From: a virus
Direction: 5' to 3' (one strand)
Virus record (IMG/VR): IMGVR_UViG_3300044639_000880
Span: 1-64,000 of that record
Length of the DNA stretch: 64,000 nucleotides
Part shown: one piece after another, positions 49,975 through 59,123 of the stretch
Layout: the number at the start of each line of letters is the position of its first letter
How positions within the stretch are numbered: the first letter of the stretch is position 1
Made by a program: the position numbers and the translations under genes
Notes under the pieces: model-generated
Databases searched by the model: none
Seen by the model: the letters and a program-made list of their open reading frames with translations, nothing else
What the model was told of the DNA's origin: nothing

Positions 49975-52794
49975 ATGACCAAAGATGAGATTTTAAATGG
50001 CATGTCAGAGCAAGAGTTCTACAGCATGTATCCTACTAGAGAGGCTTGGGAACAGTCTCAACAAGAAATGGCCTATGGTGGTTCTCCTTTTATTCAAGGC
50101 TTTCCTTTTGGTGCTGGTATAACAATGGCACATGGTGGAACTCCTTATTATGGTGGTCCAATTTATCCAGCTCAAGATGGAATACAAACTCCAGGATTTG
50201 ATAGTACTAACATGGTTCTTACAGGACAAGATAATCTTAGTGATCAACAAATAGCAAATGCTAACTTAAAGTCGTTAGGTAATAATGAATATATAAACAG
50301 TGAAGGTGATAGCCGCTTTGTAAAGAATGTTAATCCAGTTGTAGTTCCTTTTAATCCTTATGGTGTACAATCAAAAGGAAAATTTGCCAATAATCCTAAT
50401 TCTTTTCTTAATACAGGAATTCCTGGAGTTAGCACTTCAACAAATAATAGTTCTGTAACAGATCAACAAGTTAATACTAAAGTAAGAGGTTCAGTACTTC
50501 CTATTCTAGGAAAAAAACAAAAATATGGTGGATTGCCTGGTGGGCCTCATCAATATGATATGCCTTGTATGAATTGTGGTGGTTATATGGAAGATGGCGG
50601 TAATGCTAGTCCATTTAACTACGGAGCATTTCCTGCTATGCAAGGTGGTGGTGATCCTAATGATTTATGGTTAGCTCAACAACAATTAGCTTTAGAAAAA
50701 AGAACTAAACAAGGTGTTCCTTCCGATGTTAAACCTACAGGAACTAATCCTCTTAACTTTAATCCTTACATTAAAGGAAGTGATATTGCTCAGACTGATT
50801 CTATGCATACTAGTCCTTACAATCCTAACATTGCTGCTTACTTTAAAGGTAATAAGATGATAGCAGGACCTGCGCAAAATACAGGACAAGCTATTAAAGC
50901 AGCAAGGAAAGTCAATACCGGAAAGTTTTATAAAAAAGATAATGAAATCTACCCTAACTATCAACAAGATGGTGGAGGATTTATTAATGATGGAAGCTAT
51001 CCTCAAATGAATTTTGGTGGAATAGATTATTCTAGTACTATTAATGATGTGTTTTCTAAATACCAAAAGAAGTCTGGTGGAGTTACTAGTCAAGGAGGTA
51101 ATCAAAATTTGATTAAGAAACAACAAGCTGATTTTTACAATGCTATTCAAAGCAATGTGATTAATAAGTTCAATCAAGATGAACGCGATATAGCAAACCA
51201 GGTTACACAACAAGCTACTCAAGAAGTTGATCAAGCTTATCAAGGATATCAAATGGGTGGTGGTCCAGGAATGAGTTATGGTTATAATGCATATGGTGCA
51301 CCTAACTTAGATAATCAATATAATCAAGAGATGCTTCAAGCTAAACTTGATAGTTATAATGATCAACATGCTTTAGATAGAGAGAATATGCGCGGAGCTA
51401 ATCAAATGCTTGCAGGTTATATTGATCAAACATTAAGTAATAGAAGAGCCGGTGCACAAGAAGCAATGGGTATGTATAAAGCTCAATCTGGTGGTGATTG
51501 GGATGCTGCTTGGGCTCAACAAGAAGCTGAAGAAGCTCGGAGAACAGCAGCCTACTCTATAGAAAAGAAAAAAGCTAAAGAAGCTTATATAAATAGTCTT
51601 AGACAAAAAGGTAAAACTGCTGAAAATACTCAAAATCTATCATGGTCTCAACAAGCAATGCAAAGCTTTGGACCAGATAATAGACTTAATGGATTTAATT
51701 ACTTTCCTGGTAATGTTGGTAGAGGGTATGAATTTGGTAAAGCTGATATGGCTAAGTTATCAAAGCTTACAGCTAACGATCCTCTCACAGGTGTACAACT
51801 TAATTATGGAAGATTAGGTAGAATGGCTCCAAGATTTTTTGGTCCTAAGTCTATTACTTTTGGTACAGTGAATCCTAATAAAGGTTACTTTGAAGATCTT
51901 AAAGAACCTGTTTCATATGATCAATCTCAACAACAAAATACTGATGTAAATTATTTTAAAGAAGATCGTGAAGCAACAAAAAGAAGAGCTGAGATAGCTA
52001 AGATTGGACCAGATGCTTATAAAAGAAACCAAGCATTTGATGATATGAGTTGGAGTGAAAAAAGAGCTTCTAAAAAAGCTATGAATCAAAATCTTAATCA
52101 AAATATTGACCAAGAAAAAAGATTTGAAAAATCAAAAAAAGCAGTAGGAGCTGTGGATACAGAAAATGCTTATGGTGGATTATATAAAGCTCAAGAGGGT
52201 TATGAAAATCCTTTGGCTTTCAAACCTACTCTAACAGAAGATGACGGTATGGATATCATGCCGCCACCAATGTCTGTTGCTAATAAACCAGTAGATCCAA
52301 ACTATAATCCTTTTACTGATCAAGCTGCTATTCAGAAAAGAAGACAAGAACAAAGAGATATGTTTGGTCCTCCTATAGATGATCAACCAGATATCATGGC
52401 TCCCGATTCTGTTACAGCTAAATCAAAATTAAAAGGTGTAAAAAATTTAATAGGTCAATATGCAGTACCGGGTATTAACAAGTTAGCTAATATGTTTGAA
52501 CAAGATGATCGTGAGAATAGCGAAAGAGCATTAGAGCAAGGTATGTTAGCTGATAATGCTAAAGTAACAAGACCCGCTAATGCTTTTAATATGGGAACTT
52601 ACAATGTTAATTCAGGAGACTTTAGAGAGAATCAAAAAAACTCTAGTCAATATCCTGGATTTAATGCACAATTTGGTGGATTCAATACTATGCAAATGGG
52701 TGGAGGAATGGATGATTCATGGGAAGATGATTTAACTGAAGATGAAATTGAGAACTTAAGAGCACAAGGATATAACATTGAATATTTAGATTAA
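49975..52794 (+). CDS. Large cargo protein with GG/AQ junction motifs
   Basis: The 939-aa protein is Gln/Asn/Gly/Tyr-rich and probably largely disordered between helical segments. GGPIYPAQDG (residues 60-69) and GGLYKAQEG (734-742) repeat the junction motif of the previous giant, and there are several YGG elements. A CMNCGG pair lies near residue 200. The helical segment at about 500-545 is highly charged. It is probably part of the packaged cargo; no enzymatic motif is seen. Confidence 0.6.
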   Translation: MTKDEILNGMSEQEFYSMYPTREAWEQSQQEMAYGGSPFIQGFPFGAGITMAHGGTPYYGGPIYPAQDGIQTPGFDSTNMVLTGQDNLSDQQIANANLKSLGNNEYINSEGDSRFVKNVNPVVVPFNPYGVQSKGKFANNPNSFLNTGIPGVSTSTNNSSVTDQQVNTKVRGSVLPILGKKQKYGGLPGGPHQYDMPCMNCGGYMEDGGNASPFNYGAFPAMQGGGDPNDLWLAQQQLALEKRTKQGVPSDVKPTGTNPLNFNPYIKGSDIAQTDSMHTSPYNPNIAAYFKGNKMIAGPAQNTGQAIKAARKVNTGKFYKKDNEIYPNYQQDGGGFINDGSYPQMNFGGIDYSSTINDVFSKYQKKSGGVTSQGGNQNLIKKQQADFYNAIQSNVINKFNQDERDIANQVTQQATQEVDQAYQGYQMGGGPGMSYGYNAYGAPNLDNQYNQEMLQAKLDSYNDQHALDRENMRGANQMLAGYIDQTLSNRRAGAQEAMGMYKAQSGGDWDAAWAQQEAEEARRTAAYSIEKKKAKEAYINSLRQKGKTAENTQNLSWSQQAMQSFGPDNRLNGFNYFPGNVGRGYEFGKADMAKLSKLTANDPLTGVQLNYGRLGRMAPRFFGPKSITFGTVNPNKGYFEDLKEPVSYDQSQQQNTDVNYFKEDREATKRRAEIAKIGPDAYKRNQAFDDMSWSEKRASKKAMNQNLNQNIDQEKRFEKSKKAVGAVDTENAYGGLYKAQEGYENPLAFKPTLTEDDGMDIMPPPMSVANKPVDPNYNPFTDQAAIQKRRQEQRDMFGPPIDDQPDIMAPDSVTAKSKLKGVKNLIGQYAVPGINKLANMFEQDDRENSERALEQGMLADNAKVTRPANAFNMGTYNVNSGDFRENQKNSSQYPGFNAQFGGFNTMQMGGGMDDSWEDDLTEDEIENLRAQGYNIEYLD

Positions 52795-52798
52795 TAAC

Positions 52799-54919
52799 AT
52801 GGCAAGAGTTAGAATAACCAAAACACCTAAAGCTCTATCAGGGCTTGAAGTAAAGATGAAGGATATGAAATCAGGATTGTATGGTACTAATGGTAACCGT
52901 CAATTTAGTTTACCTAATCAAATACAAAGCAGTAGATTCTCAGAACCTCTTACTGAGGTGAGAAATACTTTACAACCTGTAGCTAGAGAAAGTGCTAACC
53001 TTGAAGCTGAGAGAGGTGAAACTGCAATAGTTAATATGGGAGGTATGCCAGCACATTTTAAGATTGGTGGCAAGAGACATTCAGAAGGTGGTACTCCATT
53101 GAATCTTCCTGATAACTCTTTTATCTATAGTGATACTGCTAAGATGAAGATTAAAGATCTTATTATCCAAGCTCAGTTTGGTATGGTACCAAAAAAGTCT
53201 GGATACACTCCGGCTGAGATCTCTAAGAAATATGATATCAATAAATTCAGAAAAGTTCTAGCTGATAAAAACTCAGAACCAGTTGAGAGAAAGACTGCAG
53301 AGATGATGATCTCTAACTACAACTTAAAATTAGCTAAGCTAGCTTTAATACAAGAATCAATGAAAGGATTCCCTCAAGGAATTCCTCTTGTAGCTATGCC
53401 TTATATTATAGAGAATGAAATGGATGCCTCTCAATTCTTACCAGATCAAGCTCAAGAACAATTAGAAGGAGCTGAACAACCAGATGCTGATACCGGTGAA
53501 GCTAGATATGGTGCTAATGTTATCTCTACATGGGACACACATAGATATGGTGGTATACCTAAAGCTCAGTTTGGTGTTAATACAACTATGGACTCTGTTC
53601 CAAGATTTGATCCAGCATTGATAGCTCAACAAGTTGCTGCAGAAGAACTTGCAGCTAAACAAAAAGGAACAATGACAACAGGGTCAGCTCCTAGAACAGT
53701 AACAGGTACTCCTTCATACAATGTACCTTTACAAATAAATGATGGAGAGTATCAACAAACAGAACCTGATATGTTTACAAAAGCTTTACAAGGTGTTGGT
53801 GCTATTATGGAAGCTCCTCAAAGAGCTATGATGTATGCTGGTACAAGTATGTTTGGAGATGAAAACTATGAAATGACTAATCCAAAAACTGGTAAAAAAG
53901 AATGGATAGATAAAGATATTGTTGATATAAGAATGAAACAAGGATATACACCTACAGGTAAAAAGAAAACAGGATTTTATGAAATGCCATCTGAAACATT
54001 AGAAAGAGGATATCCTGATGCTTCTCCTGCTCTTAAGTTTGCATCTGATGTTTTTGGTGATCCTTTGCTTCCTGTAACAGCATGGAAAACTGCAGGAAGA
54101 TTAGCTACTAAACAAATATCTAAACCTTTAACACAAGCTATTTATCAATCTAAAGGAACACTAAGCAAAACAGAAGCTATTAAAAATTTAGGTCCTAAAC
54201 TATCACCAAGAAAAAAAGAAATAGCATCTAAGGTTTATGATAAGATAATGGATGCTTATAAAAAGAATCCATCAGTTGATGAAGCTAAACTATTAAAGAT
54301 AGCGGCCCCTGCAGCTCATAATGCTGCAATAGCTCATGATGCTGAAAAAGCTTCAAAAGAAGCTGTTAGAATAGCTAGAGAAGCTGCAGAAGAAGTTGCT
54401 AGAAAAGCAGAGTATGCATATGTTTATGGTATTGAAAAAGCTAAAGAAATATATGATAAAGCACATCCAGTAATCAAAAAAATTGCTAAAGGAACAAAAA
54501 AAGTTGCTGAAAAAGTTTATAATGCTGTTGATGATCCTTACTTAGGACCAACTTTTAAGATGGCTGGAAAAAATATAATCACTTCAGGAGGTAAAACTAT
54601 ATTTGCAGATGAAGCCAAGAAAGAAACTAAATACTATAAAAATTTAGCACAAGAAGAAAAAGAAAGAGCAAACAAAGCAGAACAAAAATCAGACAGTTTA
54701 AGTGTGCTTTTAGCTAAGAAACCTAAAGAATCTGAACAGAAATATGGTCCTATTATTAGTAATAGTATTGGCCAACTTGGGCCAGGTTCTATAGCAAGAA
54801 AAAATTTAGCTACAGGAGAAGAAGAATGGTTTGATCAAAAAACTGGTAAACCATGGGCTGGTAATGTAGCTCCAGCAGATACCACAAGTAAAGTAACACC
54901 TGTTCAAGGAGATTGGTAA
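52799..54919 (+). CDS. Large cargo protein with conserved N-terminal region
   Basis: The 706-aa protein has EAERGETAIVNMGG, KRHSEGGTPLNLPDNSFIYS and PKKSGYTPAEISKKYDINKF. This arrangement is known to me from crAss-like phages, followed by a helical part (NYNLKLAKLALIQESMKGFP). GGIPKAQFG lies at 251-259. The C-terminal half is Lys/Ala-rich and helical (residues 455-620). It is a likely component of the ejected cargo. No catalytic motif is recognised. Confidence 0.65.
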   Translation: MARVRITKTPKALSGLEVKMKDMKSGLYGTNGNRQFSLPNQIQSSRFSEPLTEVRNTLQPVARESANLEAERGETAIVNMGGMPAHFKIGGKRHSEGGTPLNLPDNSFIYSDTAKMKIKDLIIQAQFGMVPKKSGYTPAEISKKYDINKFRKVLADKNSEPVERKTAEMMISNYNLKLAKLALIQESMKGFPQGIPLVAMPYIIENEMDASQFLPDQAQEQLEGAEQPDADTGEARYGANVISTWDTHRYGGIPKAQFGVNTTMDSVPRFDPALIAQQVAAEELAAKQKGTMTTGSAPRTVTGTPSYNVPLQINDGEYQQTEPDMFTKALQGVGAIMEAPQRAMMYAGTSMFGDENYEMTNPKTGKKEWIDKDIVDIRMKQGYTPTGKKKTGFYEMPSETLERGYPDASPALKFASDVFGDPLLPVTAWKTAGRLATKQISKPLTQAIYQSKGTLSKTEAIKNLGPKLSPRKKEIASKVYDKIMDAYKKNPSVDEAKLLKIAAPAAHNAAIAHDAEKASKEAVRIAREAAEEVARKAEYAYVYGIEKAKEIYDKAHPVIKKIAKGTKKVAEKVYNAVDDPYLGPTFKMAGKNIITSGGKTIFADEAKKETKYYKNLAQEEKERANKAEQKSDSLSVLLAKKPKESEQKYGPIISNSIGQLGPGSIARKNLATGEEEWFDQKTGKPWAGNVAPADTTSKVTPVQGDW

Positions 54920-54940
54920 TTATATTTAAAATTTTAACAC

Positions 54941-56254
54941 ATGGGAAAAGAATCCGGCCTTAAAGCAACTACCATTTCAAAAGATGGTACTAAATTAAGA
55001 GATGAGTATAATGATGGAACATTTGGAAATGTAAGACCAAATCCTAATTATAAAAAAGAAGAAAAGCCTAAAGAAGGCAAATCTTCTACTACAAAAGAAC
55101 AAGGTGAACCACCTTTGTTAATTGAACCTTATGCTTATAATACAGATAAGTTACATCATTCTAAATATGATAAAGCTCAGTGGAGAAAATGGGCTCAAGA
55201 AACAGGATTTAAACCTAAAAGTAGAACAGTAGCTGGGCAAAATAAAGAATTCCAATTATATTTATTGCAAGATGATAAATTTAAAGACAAAGTAAAAGCT
55301 ATTCATAAAGAATTAGGTATGCCTTATGCAGGTAAACCTGATGATGAATTTCTTGGAGAAAGATGGGATAAGATAATGGAAAAGCTTACAACTGAACCAG
55401 AAAAACAACCAGAACCAGAAAAAGATTTACCTGAGCTTACTGTTAAGAAAGATGAAGAAAAGCCAGCAGAAGAACAAGATGTAAAGAGAAACACACCACA
55501 AGGTGTAACTGGAAACAGAAGAGCTCCTTGGTGGTTACAAGATATTATTAAAACTTCTGGTGCTGCAGCTGACTTAGCTAGAATAAAGAAGTATGATCCT
55601 TGGCAAGATACTCCACAAGTATTTTTACCTAATGCTACTTATTATGATCCTACACGCGAACTAGCTGCTAATACTGAACAAGCTAATTTAGCTAGTCAGT
55701 TTCATCAAGCATTCACTGGTCCTAAGTCAGGAGCTATATCTGGAGTTCAAGGTAAAGCTTTGGATAATGCTGCTAATATAATGGCTAAGTACAATAACTT
55801 AAATGTTGGTTTAGCCAATCAACTATCTCAAGAAAGAGCAAGTATCTTGAATCAAGCTTCTCAAAATCAAGCTGGTTTAAATACTCAACTTTTTGATAAG
55901 TATACTATAGCTAATCAAACATTTAATACCTCTAAGAATATGGCCCGCCAGAACTTGAGACAATCTTATATGGATGCTATCACTAATAGAGCTAAGACAC
56001 AAGCATTAAATACTTTATATCCTAACTATTACACAGATCCTTCTGATGGAGGATATCTTACTTTTAATCCTAACTATACACCAACTCCTACTTATAAAGG
56101 TGATACTAATGAATTTGATGAAGCTGTAAAAAAATATGGTAGTGTAGAAAATGCTAGTAAGTACATGGATTGGAAATATCGCAAGGCATCTAAAAAAGCT
56201 TCATCAGATTATCCATATGAAGGATATGAAGGATATCAAGGAAATGAAGTATAA
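54941..56254 (+). CDS. Helical cargo-type protein
   Basis: The 437-aa protein has a Lys/Glu/Pro-rich disordered N-terminal third containing KFKDKVKAIHKELG. A long Ala/Asn/Gln-rich helical region follows (about residues 230-350), including NIMAKYNNLNVGLANQLSQE and ASILNQASQNQAGLNTQLFD. The C terminus is polar. In related phages the matching sequence is, as I remember, part of a longer protein, so the three genes from 49975 to 56254 may be a split version. Probably virion-internal. Confidence 0.6.
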   Translation: MGKESGLKATTISKDGTKLRDEYNDGTFGNVRPNPNYKKEEKPKEGKSSTTKEQGEPPLLIEPYAYNTDKLHHSKYDKAQWRKWAQETGFKPKSRTVAGQNKEFQLYLLQDDKFKDKVKAIHKELGMPYAGKPDDEFLGERWDKIMEKLTTEPEKQPEPEKDLPELTVKKDEEKPAEEQDVKRNTPQGVTGNRRAPWWLQDIIKTSGAAADLARIKKYDPWQDTPQVFLPNATYYDPTRELAANTEQANLASQFHQAFTGPKSGAISGVQGKALDNAANIMAKYNNLNVGLANQLSQERASILNQASQNQAGLNTQLFDKYTIANQTFNTSKNMARQNLRQSYMDAITNRAKTQALNTLYPNYYTDPSDGGYLTFNPNYTPTPTYKGDTNEFDEAVKKYGSVENASKYMDWKYRKASKKASSDYPYEGYEGYQGNEV

Positions 56255-56318
56255 TAAACTTTATAAGTGTATTACTATACCATATAAATTTAATAGATTT
56301 ACAATATAAAATTAACTC

Positions 56319-59123
56319 ATGGCAACATATCTTCAAGGCGTAACCGACTATATACCTCAAATTCAACCTTTTCAACCGGATCTTAATTTTTACAGCAATG
56401 TAATGCAGGCCAAGCAAGGTAAGTATGATGATGCTAAAAATAAGATAAATGACTTATATGGTAGTTTGCTATATGCAGACATGAGTAATCCTGAAAACAT
56501 CAAAAGAAGAGATAACTATTTTAAAGTTATAGATCAAGATATTAAAAAAATATCTGGATTAGATTTATCCTTACAACAAAATGTAGATCAAGCATTTAAT
56601 GTATTTAAAGGTTTCCATGATGACAAGTACATGCCTACTGATATGGCTTGGACTAGAAAATATAAAGCAGCTGTTAATAAACATGAGATGTTAAAAAACT
56701 GCACTGATCCAAAGAAGTGTGGTGATATGGTAGCTTGGAATGAAGGATTACAAGAATTAGAATATAAAAGAGAAGCTTTTGCTAAAGCTGGTTTAGAGGA
56801 AACTTTAAACATGGAAGCACCTAGTTATACCGGATACTTTAACTGGAAGCCTGGAGCAATGAAGTTTGCTAAGGACCAAGGTATGAGTATTACCAAAGAT
56901 AGCAGTACAGGTAAGTTTATAGTAAGAAACAAAAATGGTGAACTTATAAAAAATGGTATGGAAACTCTTCTTACTACTGTGTATGGTGATGATCCTAGAA
57001 TATCAGCTAATAACTATACTAAAGCTTTTGTAAATAGAAAAAATACTATTAAGTCTACTGCTGCTATGTATGGCAGTGAAGAAGAAGCTGAAAAAATGTA
57101 TATCCAGAACACCATGCATACTGGTATTAAAACATTATCTAGTAAAATAACAGATCTAAATAATGGCTTTGAGCAGTTGGATGCTATACAGAAAAAGCTA
57201 GAGAAGCAAAAAAAGATTTCTAGTTTAACTAATGCTGAAGAAAGATACTATCAAGAAATAGTACAGCAAAAAGCAAATGTAGAAAAAACTAAGAACTATT
57301 ATGACTCACAAATAAGTGAGATTCAGAATAACATGACGGATGCAGATTTAGCAACTCTTAATAGAAAAGCTGATATTGCACAAGCTTCTGTATACTTAGA
57401 TAATGATATCAAAAATATGGCTGAAGTTTTATCACATACAGATGAAGAGATTAATACTATCCAAAAAGTAGATCCTGACTATGAACATAAATTAGCTAAA
57501 AATCTAGCTAAGTATGAGAATGACTTGGGTATGATCAGAGATGCTGTACAAAGTGAGCTTAAAAAAGATGAGCTTTATTATGGTTCTTTTTTCAAAGACA
57601 GAAAAAAGGGTAAAGATAAAACAACAGACTTTGGAAATGAAGATATTATACCAGTAGAAGCTGTACCAGGTGGTAATAAAAACTTTAATGCAATAGACCA
57701 ACCAGAAGAGTTTTTTACAAAATCAGCAGCTGATTTATATTCAAAAGCTAAATCAGCAGGATCAGAAGAAAGTATACAAGTATTGTGGGATGTATTTAAT
57801 AACGCAAAAGAAGCTGCTGCTACAAAAGAGGGTGTAGGAGCAAAAAAATATCTTCAAAAGTTTTATGGTAATAAGTGGCAGAATACAATGTTTATGAACA
57901 TTACCGGTTTTAAAGCATTACTAGAAGAAAATAAAAGAAGTTCTTTTAATATGATGCATGATACTGATGATTATATTAAGGATAAGACTAATGATGTTAG
58001 AGGTTGGGGCGATGTAGCTAAAACAAAATATAATGCTGATATGGCTAAAGCTGATTTAAAAAAGTTTTCAGCTAACAGTGAAATAGACTATTTTCAAAGT
58101 GGTGTAAAGAGTGTACTTAACAATATGAGTGCTACAAAAGAGTACAAGTATGCTAAGTATCTTCCTAACAAATACGGTCAGATTAATCTTACAGATGACA
58201 TACCTCAAGAGTTTACTAAAGCTTATCTTAATGATAACAACGATGCTGATGTTGATGATGTTTTAGATGCGTATGGAGCAACAAAGAAAGAGTTCTATAG
58301 ACAATATGTATTAGCTGATAAAACTAGTATTGAACAAGGTAAAGGTTTAACTGGTTTAGGTATGAAAGGTGGTAAAGGTATAACAAAGACAGTTAATAGT
58401 AATGATCCTGAAGATGAGTTTAACAATGCTTTAATAAGTACTACTAATCAAGGTTTTGGAAATCCTGGTGCTGTTAAAATTATTATTGGTAATGCTGGTA
58501 AAGATAACTATGATATTAATAAAGAAAGTGATCCTAATGCTTCTGGTTTTATAGCAGACTTTGCATTAAAGATTAGAAGCAGAAGTACCCCTGATAAAAA
58601 GAAACCTTTATATAGAATGCTTGCTCAGGGTATAGCTGCTGATGATGATGTTAAAAGTTCTTTTACAATATACCCTACCAAAGAAGATGTAGATGAATAT
58701 TTTGGTGATTCTAAAGAAGTTAAAGAAAGTGGTGTAAAAGAAAGGATCATGAGTGAAGGTATTAGTTATGTTTATGACAATACAAAGATTGCTTCACCTA
58801 TAAGTGAGTTTTTAAATGTATCTCCTATAGAGAAACAACTTTTAAGCAAAGGCTCTTATAGAATAAGTGAGTTTGTAGAAACAGCTGGTACAGTTAAATT
58901 ATCTTATGATGGTAAAATAACAACTGTAACCTCTTTATATAAACTATTTGATAATTCAGAGCAAGGTTATTCACTAAAGGAGAAGATATATGTTGTTCCT
59001 AATATTAAAAAAGTTCAAGAAGTTGTTGATCAACAAATAATTGTATTAGAAGATTTACAACAATATAACCTTAATAGACAACAAGAGATCCGATTAGCTA
59101 ACAAATCTAAAACACAAAACTAA
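56319..59123 (+). CDS. Conserved crAss-like cargo protein
   Basis: The 934-aa protein begins MATYLQGVTDYIPQIQPFQP with a following DLNFYSNVMQAKQGKYD segment, a conserved signature known from crAss-like phages. The N-terminal 300 residues are helical, with charged heptads near 270-360. The rest is mixed. There is no catalytic motif that I recognise. It shares one base with the last gene. Likely ejected or lining the internal core. Confidence 0.7.
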   Translation: MATYLQGVTDYIPQIQPFQPDLNFYSNVMQAKQGKYDDAKNKINDLYGSLLYADMSNPENIKRRDNYFKVIDQDIKKISGLDLSLQQNVDQAFNVFKGFHDDKYMPTDMAWTRKYKAAVNKHEMLKNCTDPKKCGDMVAWNEGLQELEYKREAFAKAGLEETLNMEAPSYTGYFNWKPGAMKFAKDQGMSITKDSSTGKFIVRNKNGELIKNGMETLLTTVYGDDPRISANNYTKAFVNRKNTIKSTAAMYGSEEEAEKMYIQNTMHTGIKTLSSKITDLNNGFEQLDAIQKKLEKQKKISSLTNAEERYYQEIVQQKANVEKTKNYYDSQISEIQNNMTDADLATLNRKADIAQASVYLDNDIKNMAEVLSHTDEEINTIQKVDPDYEHKLAKNLAKYENDLGMIRDAVQSELKKDELYYGSFFKDRKKGKDKTTDFGNEDIIPVEAVPGGNKNFNAIDQPEEFFTKSAADLYSKAKSAGSEESIQVLWDVFNNAKEAAATKEGVGAKKYLQKFYGNKWQNTMFMNITGFKALLEENKRSSFNMMHDTDDYIKDKTNDVRGWGDVAKTKYNADMAKADLKKFSANSEIDYFQSGVKSVLNNMSATKEYKYAKYLPNKYGQINLTDDIPQEFTKAYLNDNNDADVDDVLDAYGATKKEFYRQYVLADKTSIEQGKGLTGLGMKGGKGITKTVNSNDPEDEFNNALISTTNQGFGNPGAVKIIIGNAGKDNYDINKESDPNASGFIADFALKIRSRSTPDKKKPLYRMLAQGIAADDDVKSSFTIYPTKEDVDEYFGDSKEVKESGVKERIMSEGISYVYDNTKIASPISEFLNVSPIEKQLLSKGSYRISEFVETAGTVKLSYDGKITTVTSLYKLFDNSEQGYSLKEKIYVVPNIKKVQEVVDQQIIVLEDLQQYNLNRQQEIRLANKSKTQN

